The notes under the pieces: model-generated
The model's database searches: none
What the model was told of the DNA's origin: nothing
What the model saw: only the letters and a program-made list of their open reading frames with translations
Part shown: positions 8,908 to 17,086 of the stretch, piece by piece
How positions within the stretch are numbered: the first letter of the stretch is position 1
Layout: each line of letters begins with the position of its first letter
Source of the DNA: Candidatus Galloscillospira excrementipullorum
Lineage (GTDB): Bacteria; Bacillota; Clostridia; Oscillospirales; Feifaniaceae
NCBI GenBank assembly: GCA_018714125.1
Contig: DVNV01000062.1
Coordinates: forward strand, 1 to 35,122
Direction: 5' to 3'
DNA length: 35,122 nucleotides
Made by a program: the position numbers and the translations under genes

Positions 8908-8957
8908 GGCGGCGCAGATTCCTGCGCCGCCCGGCGCGCTCCGCCGGGGCGCGCCGG
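8908..8957. repeat. Two adjacent perfect hairpins after comM
   Basis: A 10-bp stem (8908-8917 with 8922-8931, loop ATTC) abuts a 9-bp stem (8931-8939 with 8949-8957). No T-run follows. They sit in the 151-bp comM-TAXI gap and may be a weak terminator or a transcript-stabilising structure. Confidence 0.55.
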
Positions 8958-9026
8958 ACAGGCCGGCAGCCCGGGCGGGAAGCAGAGGGCCCCTCGAAGA
9001 AAAGGAAGGAGCAGCGCGAAAGACCC

Positions 9027-9995
9027 ATGAAAAGAATGTTGTTTTTGGCCCTGGCGGCCGCCCTGCTTTTGGCAGGATGTTCGAGTGAAGAAACCTCCGT
9101 GCAGGAGATTCGTCTGTCAACGGCAGCCACGACGGGGGCGCTCTATCCCCTTGGCGGGGCGCTGGCCTCCCTTTGGGGCGAGAATCTCGAGGGCGTGCGC
9201 GTGACGGCGCAGGCCTCGGCCGGCGGAATTGAGAATCTGCGGCTTTTGGCCGAAGGGGAAGCTGAGCTTGGCTTTGCCGTGACCTCTCTTTTGTGGGAGG
9301 CACAGCAGGGGGAGGGCAGCTTTGAAGGTGCGCCAAACGACCAGGTCCGCGTTTTGTCGGGGCTGTATTACAACCCCAACCAGGTGGTGGTGACAGAGCA
9401 GAGCGGCGCGCAGAGCCTGCAGGATTTGGAGGGGCTGCGCTTTGCCCCGGGAACGGCGGGCTCCACCACCTCGGAGGAAACCGAAATCCACTTCAAGCAG
9501 CTTGGCATCGACTATCCCGACGGCATCCGGGCGCAGTTTGTGGGCTTTACCGAGGCGGTGGAGCTCATGCGCAACCGTCAGCTTGACGGGGCGTGGGTGA
9601 TGGCAGGCCTTGGCAATGCCGCCGTGACCGAAATCATGGCCACGGCCGACGGGCGCCTGCTGTCCATGGACGACTCGCTCATCGAGGCGCTGCAGGAGCA
9701 GTACCCCTGGTATGCCCGCTTCGTGATTCCGGCGGGCACCTACGCCAACCAGGAGGAGGACGTTGTCACCTCGGCCATCAAGCTGGCGCTTTTCTGCTCG
9801 GCCGACCTTGACGAGCAGACGGCCTACGAGCTGACGCGCATCATGTGGGAAAATATGGACACCCTTCAGCAGAGCATTCCCGCGCTGGAGGGCGTGGAGC
9901 TGCAGGACGCCGTGACCGACCTTGCAGGGATTCCCCTGCACGAGGGGGCGCGCAGGTACTATGAGGAACAGGGCCTTCTGCCCGCGCAGCAGTGA
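9027..9995 (+). CDS. TAXI family TRAP transporter substrate-binding lipoprotein
   Basis: A 322-residue exported solute receptor. The N-terminus MKRMLFLALAAALLLAGC is a lipoprotein signal with lipobox LAGC, so Cys18 should be lipidated and the protein held on the outer membrane face. The mature part shows TAXI-family features: TAATTGALYPLGGALA near the start, the segment ASAGGIENLRLLAEGEAELGFA, and AVELMRNRQLDGAWVMAGLGNAAV. TAXI receptors bind small carboxylates such as glutamate or 2-oxoglutarate in characterised cases; the ligand here cannot be read from sequence. No TRAP membrane subunit is adjacent, and strong terminators follow, so it is an orphan receptor in this window. ATG 9027 is used; AAGGAAGGAG is 15 nt upstream, so ATG 9036 is an alternative. 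Confidence 0.9.
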   Translation: MKRMLFLALAAALLLAGCSSEETSVQEIRLSTAATTGALYPLGGALASLWGENLEGVRVTAQASAGGIENLRLLAEGEAELGFAVTSLLWEAQQGEGSFEGAPNDQVRVLSGLYYNPNQVVVTEQSGAQSLQDLEGLRFAPGTAGSTTSEETEIHFKQLGIDYPDGIRAQFVGFTEAVELMRNRQLDGAWVMAGLGNAAVTEIMATADGRLLSMDDSLIEALQEQYPWYARFVIPAGTYANQEEDVVTSAIKLALFCSADLDEQTAYELTRIMWENMDTLQQSIPALEGVELQDAVTDLAGIPLHEGARRYYEEQGLLPAQQ

Positions 9996-10048
9996 CGGTG
10001 TGCGGCAGGAGGCGGCCGGTTTCCCGGGACGCATGTTCAAACCGAGAC

Positions 10049-10093
10049 AAAAAAGGGGGAAAGGGGAGAGGAAGGGCCCTTTCCCCCTTTTTT
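10049..10093 (+). terminator. Rho-independent terminator after the TAXI receptor gene
   Basis: Arms 10049-10065 and 10077-10093 form a perfect 17-bp stem whose 3' side ends in six T residues and is followed by AATTTTG. The A-tract on the 5' side makes it potentially bidirectional. Confidence 0.9.
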
Positions 10094-10101
10094 AATTTTG
10101 A

Positions 10102-10138
10102 GGCGGGGACGCCCCCAAAAAATGCCCCGCCCCTTTTT
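10102..10138 (+). terminator. Second, weaker terminator
   Basis: A 7-bp GC stem (10102-10108 with 10125-10131) is followed by CC and five T residues. It directly follows the stronger terminator and would insulate spoVT from upstream transcription. Confidence 0.6.
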
Positions 10139-10188
10139 GGGAAGGGCCGTTTTATAAAATTTGGCATAAAAGCCCAGACACAAATTTT

Positions 10189-10217
10189 GCATAGACAAAT
10201 TCAGCCTGCGGATACTA
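10189..10217 (+). promoter_or_regulatory. Putative forespore (sigma G/F type) promoter of spoVT
   Basis: GCATA at 10189-10193 and GATACTA at 10211-10217 are separated by 17 nt. This resembles the forespore sigma-factor consensus (-35 GCATA-like, -10 CATACTA-like). Bacillus spoVT is a known sigma-G gene, and the start codon is 31 nt downstream. No sigma-A hexamer pair is apparent in this position. Confidence 0.6.
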
Positions 10218-10248
10218 GGGTTACAGAATTTTCGCAGGAGGTCTATAT

Positions 10249-10782
10249 ATGAAGGCAACCGGAATTGTTCGGCGTATTGACGATTTGGGCCGCGTGGTCA
10301 TTCCCAAGGAAATCCGCCGCACCATGCGGATTCGCGAGGGCGAGCCCCTCGAGATTTATACCGACCGCGACGGCGAAGTGATTTTCAAAAAATATTCTCC
10401 CGTGGGGGAGCTTTCGGTGCTGGCGGGCGGCTGCGCCGAGGCGCTGTCGCGCACGGCGGGCTGCCCGGTGGTCGTGTGCGACCGCGACACGGTGATTGTT
10501 GCGGTGGGCGGCGCGCGCAAGGAGCTGGAGGGGAAGGTCATCAGCGCGGCCTATGAGGCTCAGATGGAGGAGCGTCAGGCGCTTGTGAGAGGCGGCGGGC
10601 AGCGTCCGGCCGCCATTGTGGAGGGCGTGCCGCGCTCCGAGCCGGTGGCCGCCGCCCCCATCCTGTCGGACGGCGACGTGATTGGCTCCGTGGCGCTGCT
10701 GGGCGACATGCAGGGCGGGGAGCTGGAGCTCAAGCTGGCCATGACGGCGGCCGCCTTTTTGGCAAAGCAGCTCGAGACGTGA
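10249..10782 (+). CDS. spoVT: Stage V sporulation protein T (SpoVT)
   Basis: A 177-residue transcription regulator that modulates forespore sigma-G genes in Bacillus. The N-terminal AbrB-type swapped-hairpin DNA-binding domain (about 1-47) contains GIVRRIDDLGRVVIPKEIRRTMRI and then FKKYSP. The C-terminal GAF-like domain (about 55-177) includes AEALSRTAGCPVVVCDRDTVIAVG-like sequence and ends GGELELKLAMTAAAFLAKQLE. The full length separates it from the short AbrB/Abh proteins. The ATG at 10249 is preceded by GCAGGAGGTC. It stands alone between terminators and the rimP promoter. It is direct evidence that the lineage sporulates or recently did so. Confidence 0.95.
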   Translation: MKATGIVRRIDDLGRVVIPKEIRRTMRIREGEPLEIYTDRDGEVIFKKYSPVGELSVLAGGCAEALSRTAGCPVVVCDRDTVIVAVGGARKELEGKVISAAYEAQMEERQALVRGGGQRPAAIVEGVPRSEPVAAAPILSDGDVIGSVALLGDMQGGELELKLAMTAAAFLAKQLET

Positions 10783-10820
10783 TTTTTTGCACAAACCGTG
10801 TATTTTTTGCGGCAAACGCC

Positions 10821-10849
10821 TTGAAAACCCGGAAAAAGTGTGGTATACT
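10821..10849 (+). promoter_or_regulatory. Sigma-A promoter of the rimP-nusA-infB operon
   Basis: TTGAAA (10821-10826), a 17-nt spacer and TATACT (10844-10849), with an extended -10 TG at 10841-10842. Transcription should begin near 10856, giving a leader of about 75 nt before rimP. Confidence 0.85.
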
Positions 10850-10875
10850 GCCCCGGTAAGGTAGAAAACGATGGT

Positions 10876-10906
10876 AGAAAGGAGTGGGCGGTGCCCGCTC
10901 CTTTCT
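10876..10906 (+). promoter_or_regulatory. rimP leader hairpin, probable NusA-responsive attenuator
   Basis: Arms 10876-10889 and 10893-10906 give a 14-bp stem with one G-T pair and a GGT loop, followed by TTA. It starts about 20 nt after the predicted transcription start. In Bacillus the corresponding leader has a NusA-dependent terminator that autoregulates nusA, so attenuation is the favoured role. The 5' arm carries AGAAAGGAG, a perfect ribosome binding sequence, and an 8-codon frame begins at GTG 10891 and ends at TGA 10917. Translation of that frame would open the stem. Confidence 0.7.
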
Positions 10907-10931
10907 TTATGACATGAGGGAGACGCAGCGC

Positions 10932-11471
10932 ATGGCAAAGTCACAAAGCGGCACGGCCGCATTGCTGGAGCGGGTCACGCAACTGGCGCAGCCCCTTGCC
11001 CTTGAAATGGGGCTTGAGCTGTGGGATGTCGAGTATAAGAAGGAGGGCGGCATGTTTGTGCTGCGCTACACGCTCGACGCGCCGCAGGGGGTTGACCTTG
11101 ACACCTGCGAGGCCTTTTCGCGCGCCGTGGAGCAAAAGCTCGACCGGGCCGACCCCATCGAAAACAGTTACCGCCTGGAAGTGCAGTCGGCCGGGCTCGA
11201 CCGCGCACTCAAGCGTCCGTCCGACTTTGAGCGGTTTTTGGGCGCGAGGGTGGAAGTTGGCCTGTATGCCCCCCTGGGGGGCAGTGTGGAGCAGGCGGCG
11301 TCGCTGCACTTTTCGGTGTGCGATGCGCCGATGCCGGCCGCCGTCAAGCATTTCGAGGCGCGGCTGGAGGGATATGAGCCGGGCCTGCTGACGCTGACCG
11401 ACGACGCGGGAGCGAGTTTTTCGCTGCGTCAGGCCGACGCCGCGTCGGTGCGGCTGGCCGTGGAATGGTAG
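10932..11471 (+). CDS. rimP: Ribosome maturation factor RimP
   Basis: A 179-residue protein binding the 30S subunit during late maturation, first gene of the nusA operon as in most bacteria. The N-terminal domain shows GLELWDVEYKKEGG and the family core LDTCEAFSRAVEQKLD followed by YRLEVQSAGLDRALK. The SH3-like C-terminal domain (about 100-179) contains a modest insertion around SVEQAASLHFSVCDAPMPAA. ATG 10932 is preferred over ATG 10914 because GAGGGAG precedes it by 10 nt, whereas the upstream ATG follows the leader hairpin with no ribosome binding site. NusA follows after 46 bp. Confidence 0.93.
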   Translation: MAKSQSGTAALLERVTQLAQPLALEMGLELWDVEYKKEGGMFVLRYTLDAPQGVDLDTCEAFSRAVEQKLDRADPIENSYRLEVQSAGLDRALKRPSDFERFLGARVEVGLYAPLGGSVEQAASLHFSVCDAPMPAAVKHFEARLEGYEPGLLTLTDDAGASFSLRQADAASVRLAVEW

Positions 11472-11517
11472 GCCGCTTATAACCGCTTATAAATATCTGG
11501 ATAGGAGAATCGGGAAC

Positions 11518-12762
11518 ATGGACTACAGCGAGCTGTTTGAGGCGCTTGAAGAGCTGGAAAAGGAGCGCGGCATTCCCAAGGAATACATGCTGCAGAAAAT
11601 AGAGGCCGGGCTGCTGGCGGCGCTGCGCAAGGACGCGGCCAGCTCCGAGACCCTGGCCGTGCTGGTCGACGAGGACGCAAAAACCATTAAGCTGGTCACG
11701 CGCCGCAAGGTGGTGGAGCAGGTGGAGACGCCCGGCGCCGAGCTGACGCTGGAGGAGGCGCAGGCCATTGACCCCCGGTATGGACTGGGGGATATCGTGG
11801 AAGAGGAGATCGACCCCCACAACTTCGGCAGAATCTCGGCCCAAAATGCAAAGCAGGTGATTATCCAGGGCATCCGCGAGTATGAGAGGGACCAGATTTA
11901 CAACGAGTATCAGAGCCGCCAGCACGAGCTGCTGAGCTGCGTGGTAGCGCGCGTGGATCGTCGCGGCGCCGCACTGACGCTGGACAAGACCGAGGTGTAT
12001 CTCGTCACGGGCGAGCAGATTCCCGGCGAGGTCTTGCGCGAGGGAAAGCGCATCAAGGTCTATGTGGTGGAGGTCAGGAACTCCACCAGAGGCCCGCAGA
12101 TTATGATTTCGCGCACCCACCCCGGCATGGTGCGCCGCCTGTTTGAGATGGAGGTGCCCGAGATTGCTTCGGGCGTGGTGGAAATCAAGTCGGTGGCCAG
12201 GGAGGCCGGGTCGCGCTCCAAGATGGCGGTGAGCACCACGGTGGAGGGCGTTGACCCCATCGGTGCCTGCATCGGTCCGCGCGGACAGCGTGTGGCGGCC
12301 GTGGTGGCCGAGCTCAACGGCGAGAAAATCGACATTGTGCGCTGGCATGAAGACCCCGAGGCCTATATCGCCGAGGCGCTGGCTCCTGCCGAGACCACCT
12401 GTGTCATGCTGGGCAGCGACCACTCCTGCCGCGCCATCGTGCCCGACGACCAGCTGTCGCTTGCCATCGGCAAGGAGGGCCAGAATGCCCGGCTTGCCGC
12501 CAAGCTGACGGGGTGGAAAATCGACATCAAGCCCGAGAGCGAGCTGGAATACTGGCGCGAGAAGATGGAAGAAGAGCGCGCCGCCGAGCAGGAGGAGCTG
12601 GCCCTCAAGGCCGGCACGGCACAGGAGCAGGAGCTGCCCGAAGACGGGCAGGAGCTGCCGGCCGCAGAGGCAGCCGGCCCAAACGATGCGGGCCAGGACG
12701 CCCTGCAGCCGGGCGACGGGGGCGAAAGCCGGCCCGAGGAGGCGGCCTTGTCCCAGGCGTAG
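11518..12762 (+). CDS. nusA: Transcription termination/antitermination factor NusA
   Basis: A 414-residue RNA polymerase-binding factor controlling pausing, termination and antitermination. The N-terminal polymerase-binding domain covers about 1-130, and an S1 domain about 135-200 (ELLSCVVARVDRRGAALTL). KH domains lie at about 205-345; KH1 shows the family signature DPIGACIGPRGQRV and KH2 shows SLAIGKEGQNARLAAKLTGW. After the KH region the tail (about 350-414) is Glu/Ala-rich and low in complexity. It lacks the acidic repeats of E. coli NusA, as in other Firmicutes. The ATG follows ATAGGAGA. Its level is probably fed back through the leader hairpin upstream of rimP. Confidence 0.97.
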   Translation: MDYSELFEALEELEKERGIPKEYMLQKIEAGLLAALRKDAASSETLAVLVDEDAKTIKLVTRRKVVEQVETPGAELTLEEAQAIDPRYGLGDIVEEEIDPHNFGRISAQNAKQVIIQGIREYERDQIYNEYQSRQHELLSCVVARVDRRGAALTLDKTEVYLVTGEQIPGEVLREGKRIKVYVVEVRNSTRGPQIMISRTHPGMVRRLFEMEVPEIASGVVEIKSVAREAGSRSKMAVSTTVEGVDPIGACIGPRGQRVAAVVAELNGEKIDIVRWHEDPEAYIAEALAPAETTCVMLGSDHSCRAIVPDDQLSLAIGKEGQNARLAAKLTGWKIDIKPESELEYWREKMEEERAAEQEELALKAGTAQEQELPEDGQELPAAEAAGPNDAGQDALQPGDGGESRPEEAALSQA

Positions 12763-12818
12763 CCTGCAAAGCGCCGCACCAAAATCCCATTTTTGCATAT
12801 AGGTAGGTAAGTGCTGTT

Positions 12819-13142
12819 TTGAGTACAAAAAAAGTCCCCTTGAGAATGTGCGTCTCCTGTGGGGAGATGCGCCCCAAAAAAGAGCTGCTGCGCATGGTCA
12901 AAACGCCGGAGGGAGCCATCGAGCTCGACTTTACCGGCAAGAAGAACGGGCGCGGCGCCTATATCTGCAAAAGCCAGGCCTGCTTTGAGAAACTTCCCCG
13001 CGCGGGCAAGCGCATCGAGAAGGCCTTTGGCTGCAAATTGCCGGAAGAGCTTTCGGCACAGCTGAGAGAGGAGTTTGAGCGTGTGCGGGAACGAGAGCTT
13101 GCAGCAGCAAACCAGGGCGATGCGCCTTCTGGGGCTGGCTAA
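12819..13142 (+). CDS. ylxR: YlxR family RNA-binding protein (RnpM)
   Basis: A 107-residue member of the YlxR/DUF448 family, always found between nusA and infB; in Bacillus a member (RnpM) binds RNase P RNA. The diagnostic motif is RMCVSCGEMRPKKELLR near the start, followed by GRGAYICKSQACFEKLPRAG. It begins with TTG at 12819, giving MSTKKVPLRMC; AGGTAGG at 12801-12807 is a modest ribosome binding site. Its end overlaps the start of the next gene by 62 bp. The tail past about residue 85 is charged and probably flexible. Confidence 0.93.
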   Translation: MSTKKVPLRMCVSCGEMRPKKELLRMVKTPEGAIELDFTGKKNGRGAYICKSQACFEKLPRAGKRIEKAFGCKLPEELSAQLREEFERVRERELAAANQGDAPSGAG

Positions 13143-13437
13143 GCGGGCAGGCGCCGTGTCAAGCGGCGTGGAAGGCGTGCGCTCGTTGTGTCGATCAGGC
13201 CGGGCCGGGGTGGTTTTGGTGGCAAAGGACTGTTCACCCAATTCACAAAAGCGCATTGCCGACTGCTGCGCCTTTTACAGGGTGCGGCTTGTGGCGCTGC
13301 CCTGCGGGAAGCAGGAGCTGGGGCACGCCATCGGAAAGAGTGAGGCTGCGGCGGCCGCCGTTGGCAATGCGGGCCTGGCAAGGGAAATTTTGAGCTGCTT
13401 TGCGGCGCAGGAAAGCAAGGAAAGAGGGGGTAACTGA
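13081..13437 (+). CDS. ylxQ: L7Ae/YlxQ family ribosomal protein-like
   Basis: A 118-residue homologue of the L7Ae/L30e/S12e/Gadd45 fold, which binds kink-turn RNA. Family features are MRLLGLAKRAGAVSSGVEGV, the core VVLVAKDCSPNSQKRIAD and the later LGHAIGKSEAAAAAV. GTG 13081 is preferred over TTG 13075 because AGAGGAG (13067-13073) then has a 7-nt spacing; both starts are inside the end of ylxR, so translation is probably coupled. It ends 3 bp before infB. Its position within the nusA-infB operon matches Bacillus ylxQ. Confidence 0.9.
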   Translation: MCGNESLQQQTRAMRLLGLAKRAGAVSSGVEGVRSLCRSGRAGVVLVAKDCSPNSQKRIADCCAFYRVRLVALPCGKQELGHAIGKSEAAAAAVGNAGLAREILSCFAAQESKERGGN

Positions 13438-13440
13438 GAT

Positions 13441-16431
13441 ATGGCAGTTGTGAAGTATCGCGTGCATGAGGTCGCCAAGGACTTCAATGTGTCAAATAAG
13501 GAAATTTTGGATTTGCTCAAGGATCGGTTCGGCGGGGAGCAGCGCAACCACATGGCGGCGCTGGAGACCGACGAGCTCAACTACATCTTTGAGGTCATGT
13601 CGCAAAAGCATGCCGTTGCCTCCTTTGAGCCCTATTTCAAGGCGGGCGAGCAGGCGCGCAGCCAGACCGAATCGGCAAAGAAGGCGCGCGCAGAAAAGGA
13701 GCGCGAGCAGGCGCTTTTGGAAGAGGCAAAGCAGAGGGAGCAGGCTGCGGCGCAGGCCGCGCTGACCAAGCAGCGCGTGCGAGAGGAAGCGGCGGCCGCC
13801 ATTGCGGCCAAAAAGGCCAGAGAGGCGGCGGCAGCCGCCCCGGCTGCGCAGCCCGCTTCGGCCCAGCAGACGCCGGCCCAGCCGCAGCAGGCGGCGCCCG
13901 CAAGGCAGGCGGCCCACGCCGCACCGGCCGGGGCGCCCGCCCATGCCGCACCCGCCGCAGGGCAGGCAAAGCCGGCCGTGCAGCAGGCACCGGCCCCGCA
14001 GCATGCCCCCGCGCAGCAGCAGGCCCACGGACAGCCGCACACGCCGGCCCAGCAGCAGGCGGGCGCCCCGGGCGCACCGGCGGGCAGCCGGCCTCTGCGA
14101 CCCAACACCAACCAGGCGCCGGCGGGCAGCCGGCCTCTGCGGCCCAACACCAACCAGGCGCCGGCAGGCGGACGCCCGCTGCGCCCCAACACCAATCAGA
14201 CGCCTGCGGCAGGCGGCCGGGCACCGGCGGCAGGCGGCGCGCAGGGACAGGCGGGGGGACGCCCACTGCGCCCCAACACCAACCAGCGCCCGCAGCAGGG
14301 CGCCCAGGGTGCGCGGCCTGCACAGGCCGGCCAGGGAGGCCGTCCGGCTCCCGGCAATGCGCCGCGTCCGGCGCAGGGAGGCCGTCCGGCATCTGCGCAG
14401 CAGGGCGCCGCGCCGCGTCCGGCACAGCCTGCCCAGCCGCAAAAGCCCCAGCAGACCACCCGCCGCGAAGGCGTGCGCGTAGTGGATACCCGCGCGGGCA
14501 GCGTGGATTTGTCCAAGTTTGACGAGAGGTTCGATCAGCTCACGCCCGACAAGGCGCGCAACATGGGCGGCGGCAAGCACAAGGTGGGCAAGCGGCCCAA
14601 CCAGCGCCCCACCCCCTATCAGAAGCGCGAGACCGAGGCCGAGAAGCTCAAGCGTCTTGAGCTGGAGAAGGCCCGCCGCGCCCCGCTTCACATCGCCATC
14701 CCCGACGAGATTGTGGTCAGCGAGCTGGCCACCCGTCTGAAAAAGACCAATGCCGACGTGGTGAAAAAGCTCTTTCTCATGGGCTTCCCCGTCACGGCCA
14801 ACGACACCATCGACTTCGACACGGCGGCCCTGGTGTCCGAGGAGTTTGGCGCACTGTATACCAAAGAGGTGGTTGTCACCATTGAGGAGCGCCTGATTGA
14901 CGACTCGGAGGACAAAGAGGAAGACCTGGTGCCGCGCGACCCCGTTGTGGTGGTCATGGGCCACGTCGACCACGGCAAGACCTCGCTGCTTGACGCCATC
15001 CGCCACACCCACGTCACCGCGGGCGAGGCCGGCGGCATCACGCAGCACATCGGCGCCTACAAAGTGGAGATTTCCGGCAGGGAAATCACCTTCCTCGACA
15101 CCCCGGGACACGCCGCCTTCACCTCCATGCGTGCGCGCGGCGCCAACGTCACGGACATTGCCATTTTGGTCATCGCCGCCGACGACGGCATCATGCCGCA
15201 GACGGTTGAGGCCATCAACCACGCCAAGGCCGCAGGCGTTTCCATTATTGTGGCCATCAACAAGATTGACAAGCCCGACGCCAACCCCGACCGCGTCAAG
15301 CAGGAGCTGACCGAGCACGGGCTGGTGCCCGAGGAGTGGGGCGGCGACGTCATCTGTGTGCCGGTTTCGGCCGTCACCCACGAGGGCATCGACACGCTGC
15401 TTGAAATGGTGCTGCTCACGGCAGACATGCGTGAGCTCAAGGCCAACCCCTCCCGCAGGGCCAGGGGCACCGTCATCGAGGCCCAGCTCGACAAGGGCAG
15501 GGGCCCCGTGGCGACGGTTCTGGTGCAAAACGGGACGCTGCATGCCGGCGACGTCATCATTGCGGGAACCTCGGTGGGGCGCGTGCGCGTCATGACCGAC
15601 GACAAGGGCCGCAAGCTCAAGGATGCAGGCCCCTCCACCCCGGTGGAAATCATGGGCCTTGCCGAGGTGCCGCAGGCCGGCGACCTCTTCTACGCCGTCG
15701 AGGACGAAAAGATGGCCAGGGAGCTGGCGGAGCAGCGCAAGGCGGAGGAAAAGGCGGCGCAGGCCGGCAAGGTGCAGAAGGTGTCGCTTGATGACCTCTT
15801 CAACCAGATCCAGCAGGGCGACGTCAAGGAGCTCAACCTCATTGTCAAGGCCGACGTCATGGGCTCGGCCGAGGCGGTGCAGGCTTCGCTGGAGAAGCTG
15901 AGCAACGACGAGGTGCGCGTGCGCGTCATCCACAGCGGCGTGGGCGCCATCTCGGGCAGCGACCTCATGCTGGCCGAGGCCAGCAACGCCATCATCATCG
16001 GCTTCAACGTGCGCCCCGACGCCGCCATCCGCGAGGACGCGGCCCAAAGAGGGGTGGACATCCGCACCTACCGCATCATCTACGAGTGCATCGAGGAGAT
16101 GGAGGCCGCCATGAAGGGCATGCTGGCCCCCAAATTCCGCGAGGTGGTGCAGGGCCATGCCGAGGTGCGCCAGATTTTCAAGGTCTCGGGTGTGGGCACC
16201 ATCGCCGGCTGCTACGTCAAGAGCGGAAAGATCAACCGCAACAGCTCGGTGCGCGTGCTGCGCGACAGCGTGGTCGTGGCCGAGACCAAAATCGACTCGC
16301 TGCGCCGCTTCAAAGACGACGTGCGCGAGGTGGCCGAGGGCTTCGAATGCGGCATCGGCCTCGAGCGGTTCAACGACATCAAGGAAGGCGACGTCATTGA
16401 GGCGTTTGTCATGGAGGAATATCACGACTAA
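13441..16431 (+). CDS. infB: Translation initiation factor IF-2
   Basis: A 996-residue GTPase that positions initiator fMet-tRNA on the 30S subunit and promotes 50S joining. An N-terminal IF2_N domain (about 4-55) is followed by an unusually long Ala/Pro/Gln-rich linker (about 60-350) holding tandem 14-residue repeats. A second IF2_N segment spans about 415-465. The G domain has G1 GHVDHGKT at about 506-513, DTPGH near 553 and NKID near 607. Domains II-IV end with the fMet-tRNA-binding C2 region. The total length exceeds that of B. subtilis IF-2 (about 716) because of the linker. The ATG is preceded by AGAGGGGG. Confidence 0.98.
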   Translation: MAVVKYRVHEVAKDFNVSNKEILDLLKDRFGGEQRNHMAALETDELNYIFEVMSQKHAVASFEPYFKAGEQARSQTESAKKARAEKEREQALLEEAKQREQAAAQAALTKQRVREEAAAAIAAKKAREAAAAAPAAQPASAQQTPAQPQQAAPARQAAHAAPAGAPAHAAPAAGQAKPAVQQAPAPQHAPAQQQAHGQPHTPAQQQAGAPGAPAGSRPLRPNTNQAPAGSRPLRPNTNQAPAGGRPLRPNTNQTPAAGGRAPAAGGAQGQAGGRPLRPNTNQRPQQGAQGARPAQAGQGGRPAPGNAPRPAQGGRPASAQQGAAPRPAQPAQPQKPQQTTRREGVRVVDTRAGSVDLSKFDERFDQLTPDKARNMGGGKHKVGKRPNQRPTPYQKRETEAEKLKRLELEKARRAPLHIAIPDEIVVSELATRLKKTNADVVKKLFLMGFPVTANDTIDFDTAALVSEEFGALYTKEVVVTIEERLIDDSEDKEEDLVPRDPVVVVMGHVDHGKTSLLDAIRHTHVTAGEAGGITQHIGAYKVEISGREITFLDTPGHAAFTSMRARGANVTDIAILVIAADDGIMPQTVEAINHAKAAGVSIIVAINKIDKPDANPDRVKQELTEHGLVPEEWGGDVICVPVSAVTHEGIDTLLEMVLLTADMRELKANPSRRARGTVIEAQLDKGRGPVATVLVQNGTLHAGDVIIAGTSVGRVRVMTDDKGRKLKDAGPSTPVEIMGLAEVPQAGDLFYAVEDEKMARELAEQRKAEEKAAQAGKVQKVSLDDLFNQIQQGDVKELNLIVKADVMGSAEAVQASLEKLSNDEVRVRVIHSGVGAISGSDLMLAEASNAIIIGFNVRPDAAIREDAAQRGVDIRTYRIIYECIEEMEAAMKGMLAPKFREVVQGHAEVRQIFKVSGVGTIAGCYVKSGKINRNSSVRVLRDSVVVAETKIDSLRRFKDDVREVAEGFECGIGLERFNDIKEGDVIEAFVMEEYHD
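14074..14286 (+). repeat. Tandem 42-bp repeats inside infB
   Basis: Three contiguous 42-bp units (14074-14115, 14116-14157, 14158-14199) encode the 14-residue unit [14 protein letters not shown] with small changes. A fourth related unit lies at 14245-14286 after a Gly/Ala-rich spacer. The units are in frame, so copy-number change would only alter linker length. Confidence 0.9.
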
Positions 16432-16514
16432 AGGCCGGGCGCTGCCGCAGGCGGCATGGGCCGCGGGCCTTTGAAAAGGGGAAACAGGAAAACCCCGCAA
16501 CAGGAGAAGGAAAA

Positions 16515-16904
16515 ATGGCAAAACATCGAAATGAGCGCATCAACGAAGAAGTCATGCGCGCAACGGCCGACATCGTCCGGGAGCTCAAAGACCCGCGCAT
16601 CCCTGTCATGACCAGCATTGTCAGGGTGGAAGTGACGCCGGACCTGAAGTTTGCCAAGGTGTATGTCAGCGTCATGGGAGACGCCGCCGTGCAGGCCGAC
16701 TGCCTCAAGGGGCTCAAGTCGGCGGCCGGCTTTATCCGGCGCGAGGTGGGCCGCCGCGTTTTGCTGCGCAGCACCCCGGAGTTTCACTTTATGCTGGACA
16801 ATTCTGTGGAGCACGGCGCCCACATCGCGCAGGTGCTGCGGCAGCTTGACATGGAGCGCGGGCAGCCCGGCGCCGCGCAGGACGCCGGCGCGCAGGAAGA
16901 GTAA
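16515..16904 (+). CDS. rbfA: Ribosome-binding factor A
   Basis: A 129-residue cold-shock-type 30S maturation factor with a KH-like fold. Family markers are RINEEVMRATADIVRELKDPRI at the start, FAKVYVSVMGD, and LLRSTPEFHFMLDNSVEHGAHIAQVLRQL near the end. AGGAG precedes the ATG. It sits 83 bp after infB in the usual order. The final residues (about 115-129) are Gly/Ala/Gln-rich. A long compound palindrome begins 9 bp after the stop codon. Confidence 0.96.
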   Translation: MAKHRNERINEEVMRATADIVRELKDPRIPVMTSIVRVEVTPDLKFAKVYVSVMGDAAVQADCLKGLKSAAGFIRREVGRRVLLRSTPEFHFMLDNSVEHGAHIAQVLRQLDMERGQPGAAQDAGAQEE

Positions 16905-16912
16905 AAAACGCG

Positions 16913-17023
16913 GGGGGCGCCGCCTTTGCAGCTTTGCTGCAAAGGCGGCCCCTGGCCGCGCCCTCCGGGATGAGGGGGGCTTTTGTCTTTTAGCCCCCCT
17001 CATCCCGGAGGGGCGGCGCCCCC
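16913..17023. repeat. Compound palindrome with alternative pairings
   Basis: Between rbfA and nrnA. A 12-bp outer stem (16913-16924 with 17012-17023) encloses a perfect 21-bp hairpin (16961-16981 with 16992-17012, loop of 10 nt, mostly T). It also encloses a hairpin that can extend to 14 bp (16919-16932 with 16936-16949). The extended small hairpin and the outer stem both use 16919-16924, so they exclude each other. No T-run follows on the plus strand. Confidence 0.7.
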
Positions 17024-17086
17024 GCGGGCGAGGGGAGCCGCGCAGCATCTGCGGACAACCATCAGCAAAAGGGAGGAATGTTTGCC

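Noticed and set aside
13492-16521. 1,009-residue minus-strand frame across infB
   Set aside because: Antisense shadow of infB; no recognisable domain and no ribosome binding site that fits.
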